Positions 33,946 to 48,018 of a stretch of 64,000 bases of DNA are shown here, piece by piece. A model generated the notes under the pieces. That model worked only from the letters and a program-made list of their open reading frames with translations, was not told the origin of the DNA and searched no databases. Source of the DNA: Aphanomyces cochlioides (taxonomy: Eukaryota; Oomycota; Saprolegniomycetes; Saprolegniales; Verrucalvaceae). The position numbers and the translations under genes were made by a program. Within the stretch, counting starts at the first letter, position 1. Every line of letters begins with the position of its first letter. The stretch lies in NCBI GenBank assembly GCA_019828595.1, contig JAHQRK010000004.1, positions 2,790,001 to 2,854,000 on the forward strand, written 5' to 3'.

Positions 33946-34034
33946 CTTCACTGCAGAACCAAGAATACTTGAAACTTGCACGTCAGGAGCTTCTCTTTTT
34001 GTATTCTTAGCGAGCAGTTACGCTTTTTTATTCC

Positions 34035-35810
34035 TCAAGTGAAACTGCCAGCCGTTTCGCTTTTCCCAATCAGATCCACGTAGAACGCAACGACAGAGTC
34101 GCCAACCATCGCGTCTCTCGACACCACGAACTCCATGGCGTCGGCTACAGCTTGCCGTCGCTCCTGACTAGTCGAGAATGAGTTTTCCTGTCGAGAGAGC
34201 TGTCGGTTACCTCGAGAGAGCAAGTTTCGCAAGAGCTTTGGCGGCTTGGCGCTGGCCTTCAATTGTTGCGTCGTGGTCGACTAGCAGCGACACAAACGCT
34301 GAAATGCAGCCAAGCTCGACGACAATACGCCGCACGTCTTCTTCCTGCAGAAGCAGATTTAACACTTGCAGCACGACAAGACGAGTGCTTGTGTCGGGAG
34401 CGTACAGCGCATCGACCAATGCTGGAATATGACAGCGACACATTTCCTGTAGCACGCGCTCGTGTGTGTGGGCGGGATTGACCTTTGCCTTGCCGTCTAG
34501 CGCAGCAAGAAGGGCAGAAGCGCCGACTTTTTGAGTTGGAGCGTGGGGATTCTGAAGCATCCCGACAAAACCAGCCACGTTCGTGTAGCCCAGATGTCCG
34601 TTCAAGTCGAGCGTGTGCTGCAGGACGACTGTGGCCATGGCTTGTGTCGTCGTTAGAGCGACAAGGATCTCAATGGCGTGTGGATCTTGAACCAGCGGCA
34701 AGTGCGCTTGGAATGCCAGGACATTCGTCATCGTCTCGAGAATGCGTGGAATAACAGTGTCTTCAAACGCTGCGTTTCCATGGGCTAGATGGAGAAGCTC
34801 TGCAAAAAGCGATGGCTCGCACGTCGTTGCGCCCAATGCGGTAGTCCAAGCCTCAGATGAAGTTGAGAGCTCGAGGAGATAGCGCGTGGCGACGTCAATG
34901 CTCTTGGGCTGCTTGCCGTGCAGTGAAAAGAGCAGTTCTTGTATCGCCATGGGTGGTGCAGTCGACAAAGCAGACGCTGGTTTGGGCCTCAAGAGCGCAT
35001 GGTCTTGAAGAGCTGCAACGACAGCTTCGACATTGTCGCCATGGGCATCTGCTAACTTGAGCAGACGGGGAATGAGGTCGTGCGCGGCAAGACAAGCGAC
35101 GGCATCACGACTAATCGAGCAAAAAACATGGAGGAGCTTGAGCACTTGAAGACGAAGGCTGTCATGAGACAACACAAATGGGGAGGACAAGAGCTGGGTG
35201 AAGAGCGCCGCAGAACCAGGGAGATCGCAATGCATCCGCGAGTCAAGAGCTTGAAGCAAGGATTGAAGCACTACAGAAACTCTCGTGGGATAGAAGAGAA
35301 GTTGGGACCAACCTTGAATGTTGGAGGAGCAAGCGAAGGCGTTAAATATGTGAAAGATTGGAAAGTGTGCGAGATCTTCCTTGCGACTTGATGACACCAG
35401 CGCACACAAAACTTGCGCCATGTAGCTCTACGGATTGAAGGAGAACGAGGCTTTCAGAGGGACTTACCAGCCATCGATCCCACGATGCAAAGAATTGAGG
35501 GAGATCCACATTCGACAGAGCGGCTTCAGTGTGTATGACAGCGTATATGTGCGCTCCATGACCTAGACTGCGTCTCAGTCACGAGGTAGACGCAAGAAGG
35601 CAGACGTAAGACTTGCTCGACGATCACAGAAGGCGGCAAGAAGCATCCGCGGTCGTCCTGGATAGCGTCAATCGTCAATGGCGGCCGCAAGCGGAAGAGA
35701 GACGAGTATGCTGCTTCAGCGCGCTGGATCACGTCCGAAATTGTGTCTAGCGGCGTCGACGGGAGGACAATTTGATCGTCGGCCACATGGATGTAGAGCA
35801 AGAAGCTCAT
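34035..35810 (-). CDS. Armadillo/HEAT-repeat protein
   Basis: Four exons: ATG at 35810; introns about 35569-35611 (phase 1), 35432-35471 and 34168-34211. Residues 1-70 (MSFLLYIHVADDQIVLP...) look like a small ubiquitin-like or beta-rich module. From about residue 100 there are repeated amphipathic helices of ARM type, for example LLKLADAHGDNVEAVVAAL, FAELLHLAHGNAAFEDTVIP, GMLQNPHAPTQKVGASALLA, LVDALYAPDTSTRLVVLQVL and FVSLLVDHDATIEGQRQAA. Such folds bind partner proteins. I do not recognise a named orthologue. Divergent from the SGT gene, with which it shares a 195-bp promoter full of ATCCGGAT motifs. Confidence 0.75.
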
Positions 35811-35886
35811 CTTCGATGAAACGGTTGCAGTTAACCCTTTTGTTGGCAGGTTCCAAAGGGTGTAAATTTCCTAGTCAAATCGGCAC

Positions 35887-35966
35887 CCGGATAACATATC
35901 CGGACAATCGGATTATCCGAATTTAAGCCGGATAATAGAATGAGATTATACGGATGATATCCGGAT
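35887..35966. promoter_or_regulatory. Cluster of CCGGATAA/ATCCGGAT motifs, ARM/SGT divergent promoter
   Basis: Five or so variants of TTATCCGGAT in both orientations lie in 80 bp (ccggataa 35887, atccgg 35898, ggattatccga 35910, gccggataat 35928, atatccggat 35957), between the divergent starts at 35810 (-) and 36005 (+). Confidence 0.55.
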
Positions 35967-36004
35967 ACGTCATCAACCACCGCAAACTTCTCGAAAACAC
36001 GAAG

Positions 36005-37753
36005 ATGACAGCCATCACCAAGACCGAGAAAGCCCTTGTCTTTAGCGCGCTTGAATTCCTTGCGCCGCTCTCCACCAAGTCCGGCGTGGATACTGAGAAT
36101 GTTGAAGTCGGCGTGCAATGCCTCCGGTATGGAAATGTCTTTTGTCCCGAGCTTCACGTGTGAATTCTGTCTGGGTAGAGAAGCGTTCAAAGTCGATCCT
36201 TCGGACGCCGCTTTGAAGCAAACGTTGGGCCTTGGAAACCACTCACTCCTAGAGATTTTTAACGCCGGATGCAAAGCGCTGCATATCGTGGTATGAAGAT
36301 GTTGTTTTGCGCAGCCTTTGAGATGCTTTTCGTTGTGCTTGTAGACGTCGACCGATGCAGCTGCTGAAGATCCAGTCATTGCTGCTAGTACTGCTAAACA
36401 CGCTCAAATAGTGCTCAACTTTTCGTGTTGTAGATCCTGCATTGTGGCAAAAGTGGCTCGCCAAGTTGGAAACTAAAGGTTTCTTCAATGGAGTCTCGGA
36501 AGGCACCAGTGGTTCGAACTCGTGCATTCTCACAACATCTCATCATCCTCTTGCTCATTAGAATACAACGAACTGTACAACAAAGCCTTGAGCAAATTCA
36601 AGGAAAAGTTTGGAAGCGAACCCAAGACACAATCGCTCTCCAAGGAAGAAAAGGAAGCTAAGGCAGAAACTCTCAAAGCCAGCGGTAAGCTTCATCAGCT
36701 CATTTTATCTGTAATTGCTCGCAGGCAATGCTGCGTTGAGTGCCAAGGACTATGCCAAGGCCGAAGACTTGTACTTGCAAGCCATTTCGTACTCTGAAGC
36801 CGGACCCAACTCGCATGTTTACTTTTCCAACTTGGCTGCAGCTCAAATGTACTTGGAAAAATACGACGATGTCATCGATAATTGCGAGAAATCCATCGCG
36901 TTGAATGTAAGTTTGATCAAACGTTATCCACGACGGCCGACGGAATGATCTCTGTAGCCCAAGTACGTCAAGGCGTATTCCCGTCTTGGCTCTGCCTACG
37001 TTCAACTTGGCGACTACTCCTCAGCCATTGACGCTTACAGCCGTGGTCTTGAAGTCGAACCCACCAACGAAATGTGCAAGTCTGGCCTTCAAGACGCTCG
37101 CAAGCATCAACAGTCACAGGTTGGAATGTCCAAATGGAGTTGCATCTGATGAATGTCACAGTCACGAGCTGCTGCGTCTGCATCTTCAAGCGCTGCTGGT
37201 GCTGGCATGCCCGATTTGAGCGCTTTGGCAGGCATGATGGGTGGAGCTGGTGGTCCCGGTGGCTTGGCTGGTCTCATGAACAACCCTGCCATGCAGCAAA
37301 TGGCTCAGCAGATGATGCAAAACCCAGAGATGATGGCCATGTATGATGAAGCCTCTATTTCTTCTGACAGGCAGTTTAGGGCTGCGAACATGATGAAGGA
37401 CCCCAACATGATGAGCCGAATGATGGGAGCTATGGGCGGTGGCAGCGGAGGTGCCGGTGGCATGCCTGATTTGAGCAGCATGCTCACTCCTGAAGCCATG
37501 GAGGCATTCCGTACGAATCCTCAGGTACACAATGACAACCTCGTCGAAATGTTTCATGCGCTGCTAGGTGAATGCTATGCGCGGTGATCCTGTGATGGCC
37601 GATTTTTTCCGTGACATGGACGCTGGTGGCCCCCAGGCAGCAATGCGGTATGCGATGAAGCGGGTGAATGTGACCTCTAGCTCTCTTCGTAGACACATGT
37701 CGAACCCAGCAGTGGCGGCCAAGTTGCAAAGTTTGCTAAGTACCATGATGTAA
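36005..37753 (+). CDS. SGTA: SGT-type TPR co-chaperone
   Basis: About ten exons separated by tiny introns. SGT feeds tail-anchored proteins to the GET/TRC pathway and binds Hsp70/Hsp90. The N-terminal dimerisation domain reads ALVFSALEFLAPLSTKSG...NVEVGVQCLREAFKVD. Next comes an NPALWQKWLAKLETKGFF segment, then three TPRs (NAALSAKDYAKAEDLYLQAI; NSHVYFSNLAAAQMYLEKYD; PKYVKAYSRLGSAYVQLGDY). The C-terminal half is a Gly/Met-rich STI1-like region (NPAMQQMAQQMMQNPEMMAM, NMMKDPNMMSRMMG), ending LQSLLSTMM. The MTAITKTEK start fits the family. Some introns, such as that near 37337-37379, are under 45 bp. Confidence 0.9.
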
Positions 37754-37771
37754 GCATGCAAGCAAGTCAAT

Positions 37772-38428
37772 CTATTCTTCCGTGAATTTTTGAGCACCTT
37801 CCAAAAAGGTCACATATTCCTTTTGCTCCTTGAGGTCAGCAAATTGAGTGATAAAGTTGGCCAAGTCGTCATTGATGTGTCGCTCGTTCAAGTAGTCAGC
37901 GAAAGCTTCTTGGACATCTTCTTCGAGGTCGCCAAAGCGGGGGCCTTCGTAGTCGGATTCGTTCAATTCGTCCATGTTTTCCGTGTGCAAAACGCCTTCG
38001 ACAGTCAAGACGCTGCTGGCCACGCAGTCAAAGACCAAGGCTTCGTTTTGCTTGGAGATGCGAGCCGTGAATCGAATGCAAGGCAACACATCGTCGTCGT
38101 ATTCGCCTTCTTCGTCTTCATCTTCTTCATCATATTCCTGTTCGGCCACATCCGCCACGTCTTGGATGTTGAATCGGACATCAATCACTTCTTGCTTGTA
38201 CTTGCCGGTAAGGATGACATCCATCTTGCCAGGCGTGTCTTGGATCTTGAAGTTGGCCAAGACCTTTTCACGGAGTGCTTCGAGCTCTTCCGAGACGAAG
38301 CAATTGGCCTTTTCTTCCGTCAATTCGCGGCCCAGGAGAGACGAGAGACCAGAAGAAAAGCGGCGGCCAATATTGGCAGACAATGCAGGCGAGGCCTTGA
38401 AAGCAGCGGACGAAAGACGAGAGAGCAT
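37772..38428 (-). CDS. MAM33: Mitochondrial acidic matrix protein Mam33/p32
   Basis: A 218-residue intronless protein of the p32/gC1qR family: doughnut-shaped acidic trimers in the mitochondrial matrix that support mitoribosome assembly and respiration. The start at 38428 gives an Arg/Ser-rich presequence (MLSRLSSAAFKASPALSANIGRRF). A central acidic run (EYDEEDEDEEGEYDDD) and the C-terminal pattern LEEDVQEAFADYLNERHINDD...FITQFADLKEQKEYVTFLE are diagnostic. The frame is open upstream to 38602 but those codons lie in an AT-rich leader. Tail-to-tail with SGT, 18 bp apart. Confidence 0.9.
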   Translation of the reverse strand: MLSRLSSAAFKASPALSANIGRRFSSGLSSLLGRELTEEKANCFVSEELEALREKVLANFKIQDTPGKMDVILTGKYKQEVIDVRFNIQDVADVAEQEYDEEDEDEEGEYDDDVLPCIRFTARISKQNEALVFDCVASSVLTVEGVLHTENMDELNESDYEGPRFGDLEEDVQEAFADYLNERHINDDLANFITQFADLKEQKEYVTFLEGAQKFTEE

Positions 38429-39424
38429 GGCGACGACGGTGACTGGTTTGGATGTGGCGACCACACAGGAAATTCCAAATTGATTTTTGAAAAAAAGTGG
38501 ATTTTTCGATTGAAAATTCACCGGAAAAATGTTTTTTTCATTGAAAATAAGAAAGTGCATTTTCGAGAAACTCAGGAAGATGTGGCCGCGGAGGATGGAC
38601 ATCTACGACGTGGTGCACGAAAGATTTGATGGAGGATCGAAAGCAATGCAATGGCGGACGAGTAGAAAGAATCCTTGAAGTTTATTTTGGTGTCGATTCC
38701 GTGATTTCTACTCGCTACGCACTTCAGAATGATGGATTTGTGGCGATTGTGTCGTCAATGACGGATGGAAAACTCCATCAGAGGTTCTGGTCTCTAATGT
38801 TTGAGCTGTGCGGGTTTGGCATTCTTGCTGGCACGCAATTCGAAGTCATCGCGCCGGCGAGGAATGCATAGCATAGACGTGTGCAGATTGTAAAGTTTGC
38901 TAGAACGATTGACAAAGTGGTGGTTGCAACTCTACGTGGACTTGAGGTCGACACCCCTCGTTTTGTCGTTTTCAGAACGACAGGATGCAACATAGAGCCA
39001 TCAAATGGATGATTTGATCAATGGCCAAGGTCCACGTCCACGAGATTTGGATTGTTTCGTGACAACAACGTGCATTCAATCATGTCGTGGGTAGAAGTGC
39101 GCAAACAAGTCGTCCATCACACGGACCTGCTGCTCTTCTGAACAAGAAAGCTCTAAAGAGTGAACTTCGCCATGACGTATGAGGGAATGACTGCAGTTTC
39201 AATCCACTGCTTAGAAAGGGCAACGCCAGCGAGCGCTGGAGACGCTCCATGCGGCTTTGAGATGGACCTTGACGAGATTCCGCGCCATAGGAATGTTCCA
39301 CCATTCAACTCAACATTTATTTTAATTGATTTGATTTCAGTATTGAAATTGAAAATTCGGAATAAAAATATGTCCATTCGATCTTCCACGGCTTTCATTT
39401 CCACATTTGACCTCTGCCATCAAG
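38429..39424. other. Long intergenic region between Mam33 and HisD
   Basis: Nearly 1 kb between divergent starts. Open frames of up to 97 codons occur but none has a recognisable product or good coding look. A poly-A/T-rich stretch at 38480-38570 lies just upstream of Mam33. Confidence 0.35.
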
Positions 39425-40849
39425 ATGAGTACCGCCGGCCTCCGCGTCATTAAGCCCTCTGAAGTCCGCGCTTTTGCGTACGATCCCGTTGAGCCGCTAG
39501 CTCTTGAGCAAGCTCGCGCGATTGTGAACGACGTGAAAGCAAATGGCGAAGCTGCTGTTCGTCAACACGCCGTCCGTTTGGGCGATATTGCGACCGAGTC
39601 GTCGCCTCTTACCTTCGACCGCGATGCGATGAAGCAAGCCTTTGATTCGTTGCCAGTGGGTGAACAACAATTGCTTGAACGCACGAAAAATCGCATTCAA
39701 GTCTTTGCTGAAGCGCAACGCGCATCGATCCAAAGTTTTGCTCGCGATATTCCAGGCGGCCAAGCAGGTCAAGACGTCTCCCCAATGCAAGTTGCAGGCT
39801 GCTATGCTCCTGGAGGACGTGTACGTTGCTGCTTGCTTTTGACGCGTTTGTACTAATTTTCTCTGTCTAGTACCCTCTTCCATCGTCTGTGCTGATGACC
39901 GCTGTCTCTGCCCGTGTTGCTGGTGTTGCCACTGTCGTTGTCGCTTCTCCTCGCCCGGCTGTCGCGACGTTGGCTGCTGCGTACATTTCCAATGCTGACA
40001 TTTTGGTTGCTGTCGGCGGTGCCCAAGCCATCGCTGCCTTGGCGTATGGTGTCGAATCCGCCGGAATTCCCGCCTGCGACATCATCGTCGGCCCCGGCAA
40101 CAAGTAAGACTTCTCCATGTATCACCAATTCTCATCCGTTGTGTGTAGATGGGTCACTGCTGCCAAATCTCTTGTCTACGGCAAGTGCGCGATTGACATG
40201 CTTGCAGGACCATCTGAATGCCTCGTCGTTGCTGATGAAGCAGCTATTCCCCATGCCGCTACGATCGCTGCGGATCTCCTCGCCCAAGCTGAACACGATA
40301 CTGCTGCTGTGCCCATTCTGGTCACCGATTCGAATGCGCTCCTCGAAGCCGTGAATGCTGCGATCATTGCACAACTGACGACTTTGCCAACGGCACCAAC
40401 GGCCAGCGTGAGCGTCGCCAAGGGTTTTGCCGTCTTGTGCCCTTCATTGGACAGCTCTGTGGAAGTTGCCAACATCTTGGCTGCCGAGCACGTTGAAATC
40501 ATGACGGCCGACTCGCAAGCTGTTGCCAACCGCATTGAGCACTATGGGTACGTCGTCCTACATGATTCCTATGTCATGACGAGAATGTCTTTCTAGTGGT
40601 TTGTTCATTGGAAGCCGCGCAGCTGAAGTACTTGGCGACTACGGCGTTGGCCCCAACCACGTTTTGCCCACCGGCGGCACTGCTCGATACACTGGCGGTC
40701 TCTCCGTGCACACCTTCCTCCGTATTCGAACATGGATGCGCATTGACGATGGTCCTGCCTCGCAAGAGGCAGTGCGAGACGCTGTCCAGCTTGCGCGAAT
40801 TGAAGGCCTCGAAGGCCATGCCCGCGCCGCCGAGCAACGATTGTTGTAA
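39425..40849 (+). CDS. hisD: Histidinol dehydrogenase
   Basis: Four exons (introns near 39824-39869, 40105-40148 and 40549-40595). The enzyme makes the last two oxidations from histidinol to histidine using NAD and zinc. Family motifs: [81 protein letters not shown] and [18 protein letters not shown]. The catalytic Glu/His (AEHVE) and zinc ligands are in place. It is a stand-alone enzyme of about 430 residues, as in bacteria and plants, not fused as in fungal HIS4. No targeting peptide is obvious. Confidence 0.93.
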
Positions 40850-40864
40850 AAAATCAATATTAGT

Positions 40865-41344
40865 TTACGATCCAACTATCGGTCGAATGAGTTGACGGAG
40901 AGTCGCTGCCTCATTGGGAAAGAAATGAGCACCGATGTCCATGACGTTAATGTTGTAGTCGCGATACGCAAAATAGCACAACAGGGCAAAGAAACTCAGG
41001 TAGACCATTCGATCGGCTAGGACCATGTAGTTGGTGGGCGATGTTGGGGGCTTCCTAGCAAGAGCGTCGCGTTTCGCTTGCGCAACGAGATTTCGGATCT
41101 TTTCTTCTTCCAAACCAAGCATCGCTTGGAGCTTGTCGACGCGAACGGCTCGCGCAGCTCGGTCTATCTCTTCCTCTTCTGCCTTCAGTGAGAGATCATT
41201 CGTTTCAGGGACTGCAGGTGGATCGTTCTGGATTGAATAGTCGAATGGCTCGCCGGGAAAGTAGTTGAGAAGGACAAGGAGGATTCCGCCAAGAGATATG
41301 CCAAGAAAGACACTCCATGCGCTCTGGACGTCGAGTTCATGCAT
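40865..41344 (-). CDS. Small two-TM coiled-coil protein, unknown
   Basis: A 159-residue intronless protein. TM1 is near the N-terminus ([20 protein letters not shown], residues 9-28), then a charged helical stretch (about 50-92, [20 protein letters not shown]) likely to form a coiled coil, then TM2 ([20 protein letters not shown], about 113-132). I do not recognise the family. It converges on hisD with only 15 bp between stops and is divergent from the phosphatase, 86 bp apart. Confidence 0.6.
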   Translation of the reverse strand: MHELDVQSAWSVFLGISLGGILLVLLNYFPGEPFDYSIQNDPPAVPETNDLSLKAEEEEIDRAARAVRVDKLQAMLGLEEEKIRNLVAQAKRDALARKPPTSPTNYMVLADRMVYLSFFALLCYFAYRDYNINVMDIGAHFFPNEAATLRQLIRPIVGS

Positions 41345-41430
41345 CGGGAAGGTGTCGCTTCAGTCGAAGATCTGCTCAAAATGCATTAATCCGGAAAAAG
41401 TTTCCGGAGAGTCAACCCAGAAGGAGGAAG

Positions 41431-42595
41431 ATGGCAAACGATCTCGCAGCATGGTACGAGCGCTTGTCCAAGTCACAGCCGCTCGATGTGACAAGCTTGC
41501 TGCGGCTCATTGCAATGTCCAAAGAGCACTTAGCTGGCCAACCGACGCTTTTGGACCTTGATGCCCCCATTACGATCTGCGGTGACATTCACGGTCAATT
41601 CTCGGACTTGCTTACCTTGATGAACCTTGACATCGGCCAGCGCATGCTCTTCCTCGGGGATTTTGTCGACCGCGGCTCCCAAAGTGTCGAGACAATTAGC
41701 TTCCTCCTCGTTCGCATGGTATGATTTGATGCCTTGTCCTTGATATGACGTGTATATGCGTGACAGATGCGATTCCCAGACTCGACCTTCCTGATTCGTG
41801 GCAATCATGAGAGCCGACAGACAACGTCCGTATATGGGTTTCAGACGGAATGTGACAAGAAATACAACGGCGATCCGCGCGTGTACAAAGCCTTCATGGA
41901 TGTCTTCGACTACTTGCCTCTAGGTAGAACGAGACTGCATTTGTTTGGGAATGACCTCTCATGAGTAGGAGCGATCGTGAATAACCAGCTCATGGCAATC
42001 CATGGTGGATTAAGTCCTGCGATCCATTACGTCGACCAAATCCGCATGATAAATCGCGTGATGGAAATTCCATCGGACGGACCCTTTGCGGACATGGTGT
42101 GGTCGGATCCTGACCCGAAATCGATTGGGTTTCACATGGTATGTCTGTGACTCCATGACTCTTCATGACTAGTGTCTCTAGTCGCCACGTGGAGCAGGCT
42201 ACATGTTTGGCGGCGACATTGTCGAAAAATTTCTCCACTTGAATCATCTCGAGCATATTTCACGAGCGCATCAATTGTGCATGGAAGGCTACCAAGTGCT
42301 CTTCCGAGACACCTTTTCGACGATTTGGAGTGCACCAAACTATTGCTACAGGTAGCTCCTGCACTCTATGTCTGACTGAATTCGCCTTTGGCAGGTTTGG
42401 GAATTTGGCGTCTGTCATGAGCGTTGACGATCAAATGGTGGTACGTTGAATGAAATCAAGTTCCGAGATGATAGCGAGCGTCTTGTCTAGCGCGAGTTTA
42501 AAATCTTCCACCAAGCAGGAGCGACAACGCAGAGCAAAGTGGAAATTCCCGCGGCAACGTCAACGGATGTGGTAGATGCAGGATACTTTACATGA
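41431..42595 (+). CDS. PP2A/PP4/PP6-family protein phosphatase catalytic subunit
   Basis: Six exons (about 41431-41718, 41766-41921, 41966-42139, 42181-42351, 42395-42440, 42491-42595), about 300 residues. All metal and phosphate ligands are present: [47 protein letters not shown] favours the PP4/PP6 side over PP2A (usually GDYVDRG). Departures from the family: [11 protein letters not shown] for the usual RGAGYTFGxDI, and a C-terminal GYFT where PP2A, PP4 and PP6 end in YFL, the carboxy-methylated tail. A pair of tccgga motifs sits 25-40 bp before the start. Confidence 0.9.
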
Positions 42596-42621
42596 AAAAC
42601 TAGCGATACCAGCACGTTCAA

Positions 42622-46693
<4,072 letters not shown>

Positions 46694-47428
46694 GTCCTTT
46701 CTCGTTGAATTCAAATTGCGCGGGGAATGCGATCTCGGTGCTCAAAATCTCAAAAAGACCGCCGCAAGTTGCGAGTTTCACTATACAATGGTCAAGTTTG
46801 AAATCTACACTTGAAAATTGTATACAAGTGCTCGTTTAAGGTCATGGATCGAGGAATCATGTGATTGGCTACCTCAGAACATCGAGATGAGCGCCGCTTT
46901 GAGCGCGTTTATGCGAGGGAAATGCCGCAGTGAGCATTTCAAGCCTAGATACACCTCTATTCTTCTACTACTGCTGCCATGCGATGGCGTGTACATCAGC
47001 GAGAGCGCGCTCAGCTACCTCGAAGTTATTAAAAATTCGACTTATGGGGTAGATATCGAATTGTAATTTTTGAATGAAAAATGCAAATTAATTGTAGAAA
47101 CAGGGCTTTGCAGCGCATTCAAGCTGGACAAAGACTATCCATCTAGATAAACTCGGAGAATAGGAGAGGACTGGCGTGCTTGCTTCTCGTCCAATGTGCC
47201 TCTTGGCCGTTTGGAGCGTTTTCCTCTTATCTTGCGTCAGTCATATGTTTTTATATGCAAGTTTAAATTATACTTTGAGATTTGTATATAATAAAATAAA
47301 CATGAACATTTTGCACATCCGGATATCCGGATTTTCGAAAATTGGAAATTCAGCGACGGAAGTTATCCGGATGCCGTGAAATGCGAAGCTCCTCAACAGC
47401 ATTTTCGCTTTCGTGGAGGTCAAGAAAG
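46694..47428. other. Divergent intergenic region, SNF2 and TEN1
   Basis: 735 bp with a GATTGGCT box at 46863-46870 and an ATCCGGAT cluster at 47317-47372. Open frames in between are short and unrecognised. Confidence 0.4.
47317..47372. promoter_or_regulatory. ATCCGGATATCCGGAT and TTATCCGGAT upstream of TEN1
   Basis: A double palindrome at 47317-47332 and a further copy at 47363-47372, ending 57 bp before the TEN1 start codon. Confidence 0.55.
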
Positions 47429-47867
47429 ATGCTTGCAGCTGGAGAAATCGTTCAAATTGAAGACGTTCTGCGCGACAATACGCTCCATCGCTCTGTTCGA
47501 GTGACTGGACGGTACAAATTTGTCATGGACCTCATGGCTCAACATTGTTTCTTTCTGTAGATTGGAATCGTACAATGCCAACAAAGCCATGGCAACCATT
47601 ACGTTTCAAAACTCGACGATCGTCGTGTCGACGGAATTGCTCGTCAATTTTGAGTTTGTCATTGGATCGCTGTACCAGTTCATTGGGGAAACGTACTCGG
47701 ACGAGGTAGATGTCATGCAAACCTAACCAGCTGATCACAATGTCTTTTAGGGAAAACTACAACTACGCGCCCGTGTCGGCCGAAATGTTGACGGACTGGA
47801 CATACAAATGTTTATGGATGCGCTAAAACTACGACGCGAATTCATCAAGACCACTGTCGCAGCCTAA
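47429..47867 (+). CDS. TEN1: CST complex subunit TEN1
   Basis: Exons 47429-47511, 47561-47705 and 47751-47867 give 114 residues, the normal TEN1 size. TEN1 is the small OB-fold subunit of CST (CTC1-STN1-TEN1), which binds telomeric single strands and recruits DNA polymerase alpha. The match to the plant/animal pattern is good throughout: MLAAGEIVQIEDV (first strand), SVRVTGRLESYN, ATITFQNSTIVVST, FVIGSLYQFIGE and LRARVGRNVDGLDI. Splice phases are consistent. Promoter carries the ATCCGGAT motif. Confidence 0.85.
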
Positions 47868-47961
47868 GTGCTGGACGGGCCGTCTTTGTCTTATCTATTG
47901 CTCGAGGAGGTGTAAAGTTGATTCATGATGCATGTTCTTGTTGATTTGTCTTCAACATTGC

Positions 47962-47980
47962 CCGGATAAATTATCCGGAT
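47962..47980. promoter_or_regulatory. CCGGATAA-n-TTATCCGGAT inverted repeat
   Basis: An inverted repeat 39-57 bp before the start codon of the PDZ-like gene at 48019. Confidence 0.55.
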
Positions 47981-48018
47981 TACAGCAGATTCATTGCCAG
48001 TTGACAACAGGGCATGCC

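Noticed and set aside
35831..36379. 182-codon minus-strand open frame
   Set aside because: It crosses the ATCCGGAT promoter cluster and the first exons of SGT on the other strand; no recognisable protein.
37790..38629. 279-codon plus-strand open frame
   Set aside because: Antisense shadow of Mam33.
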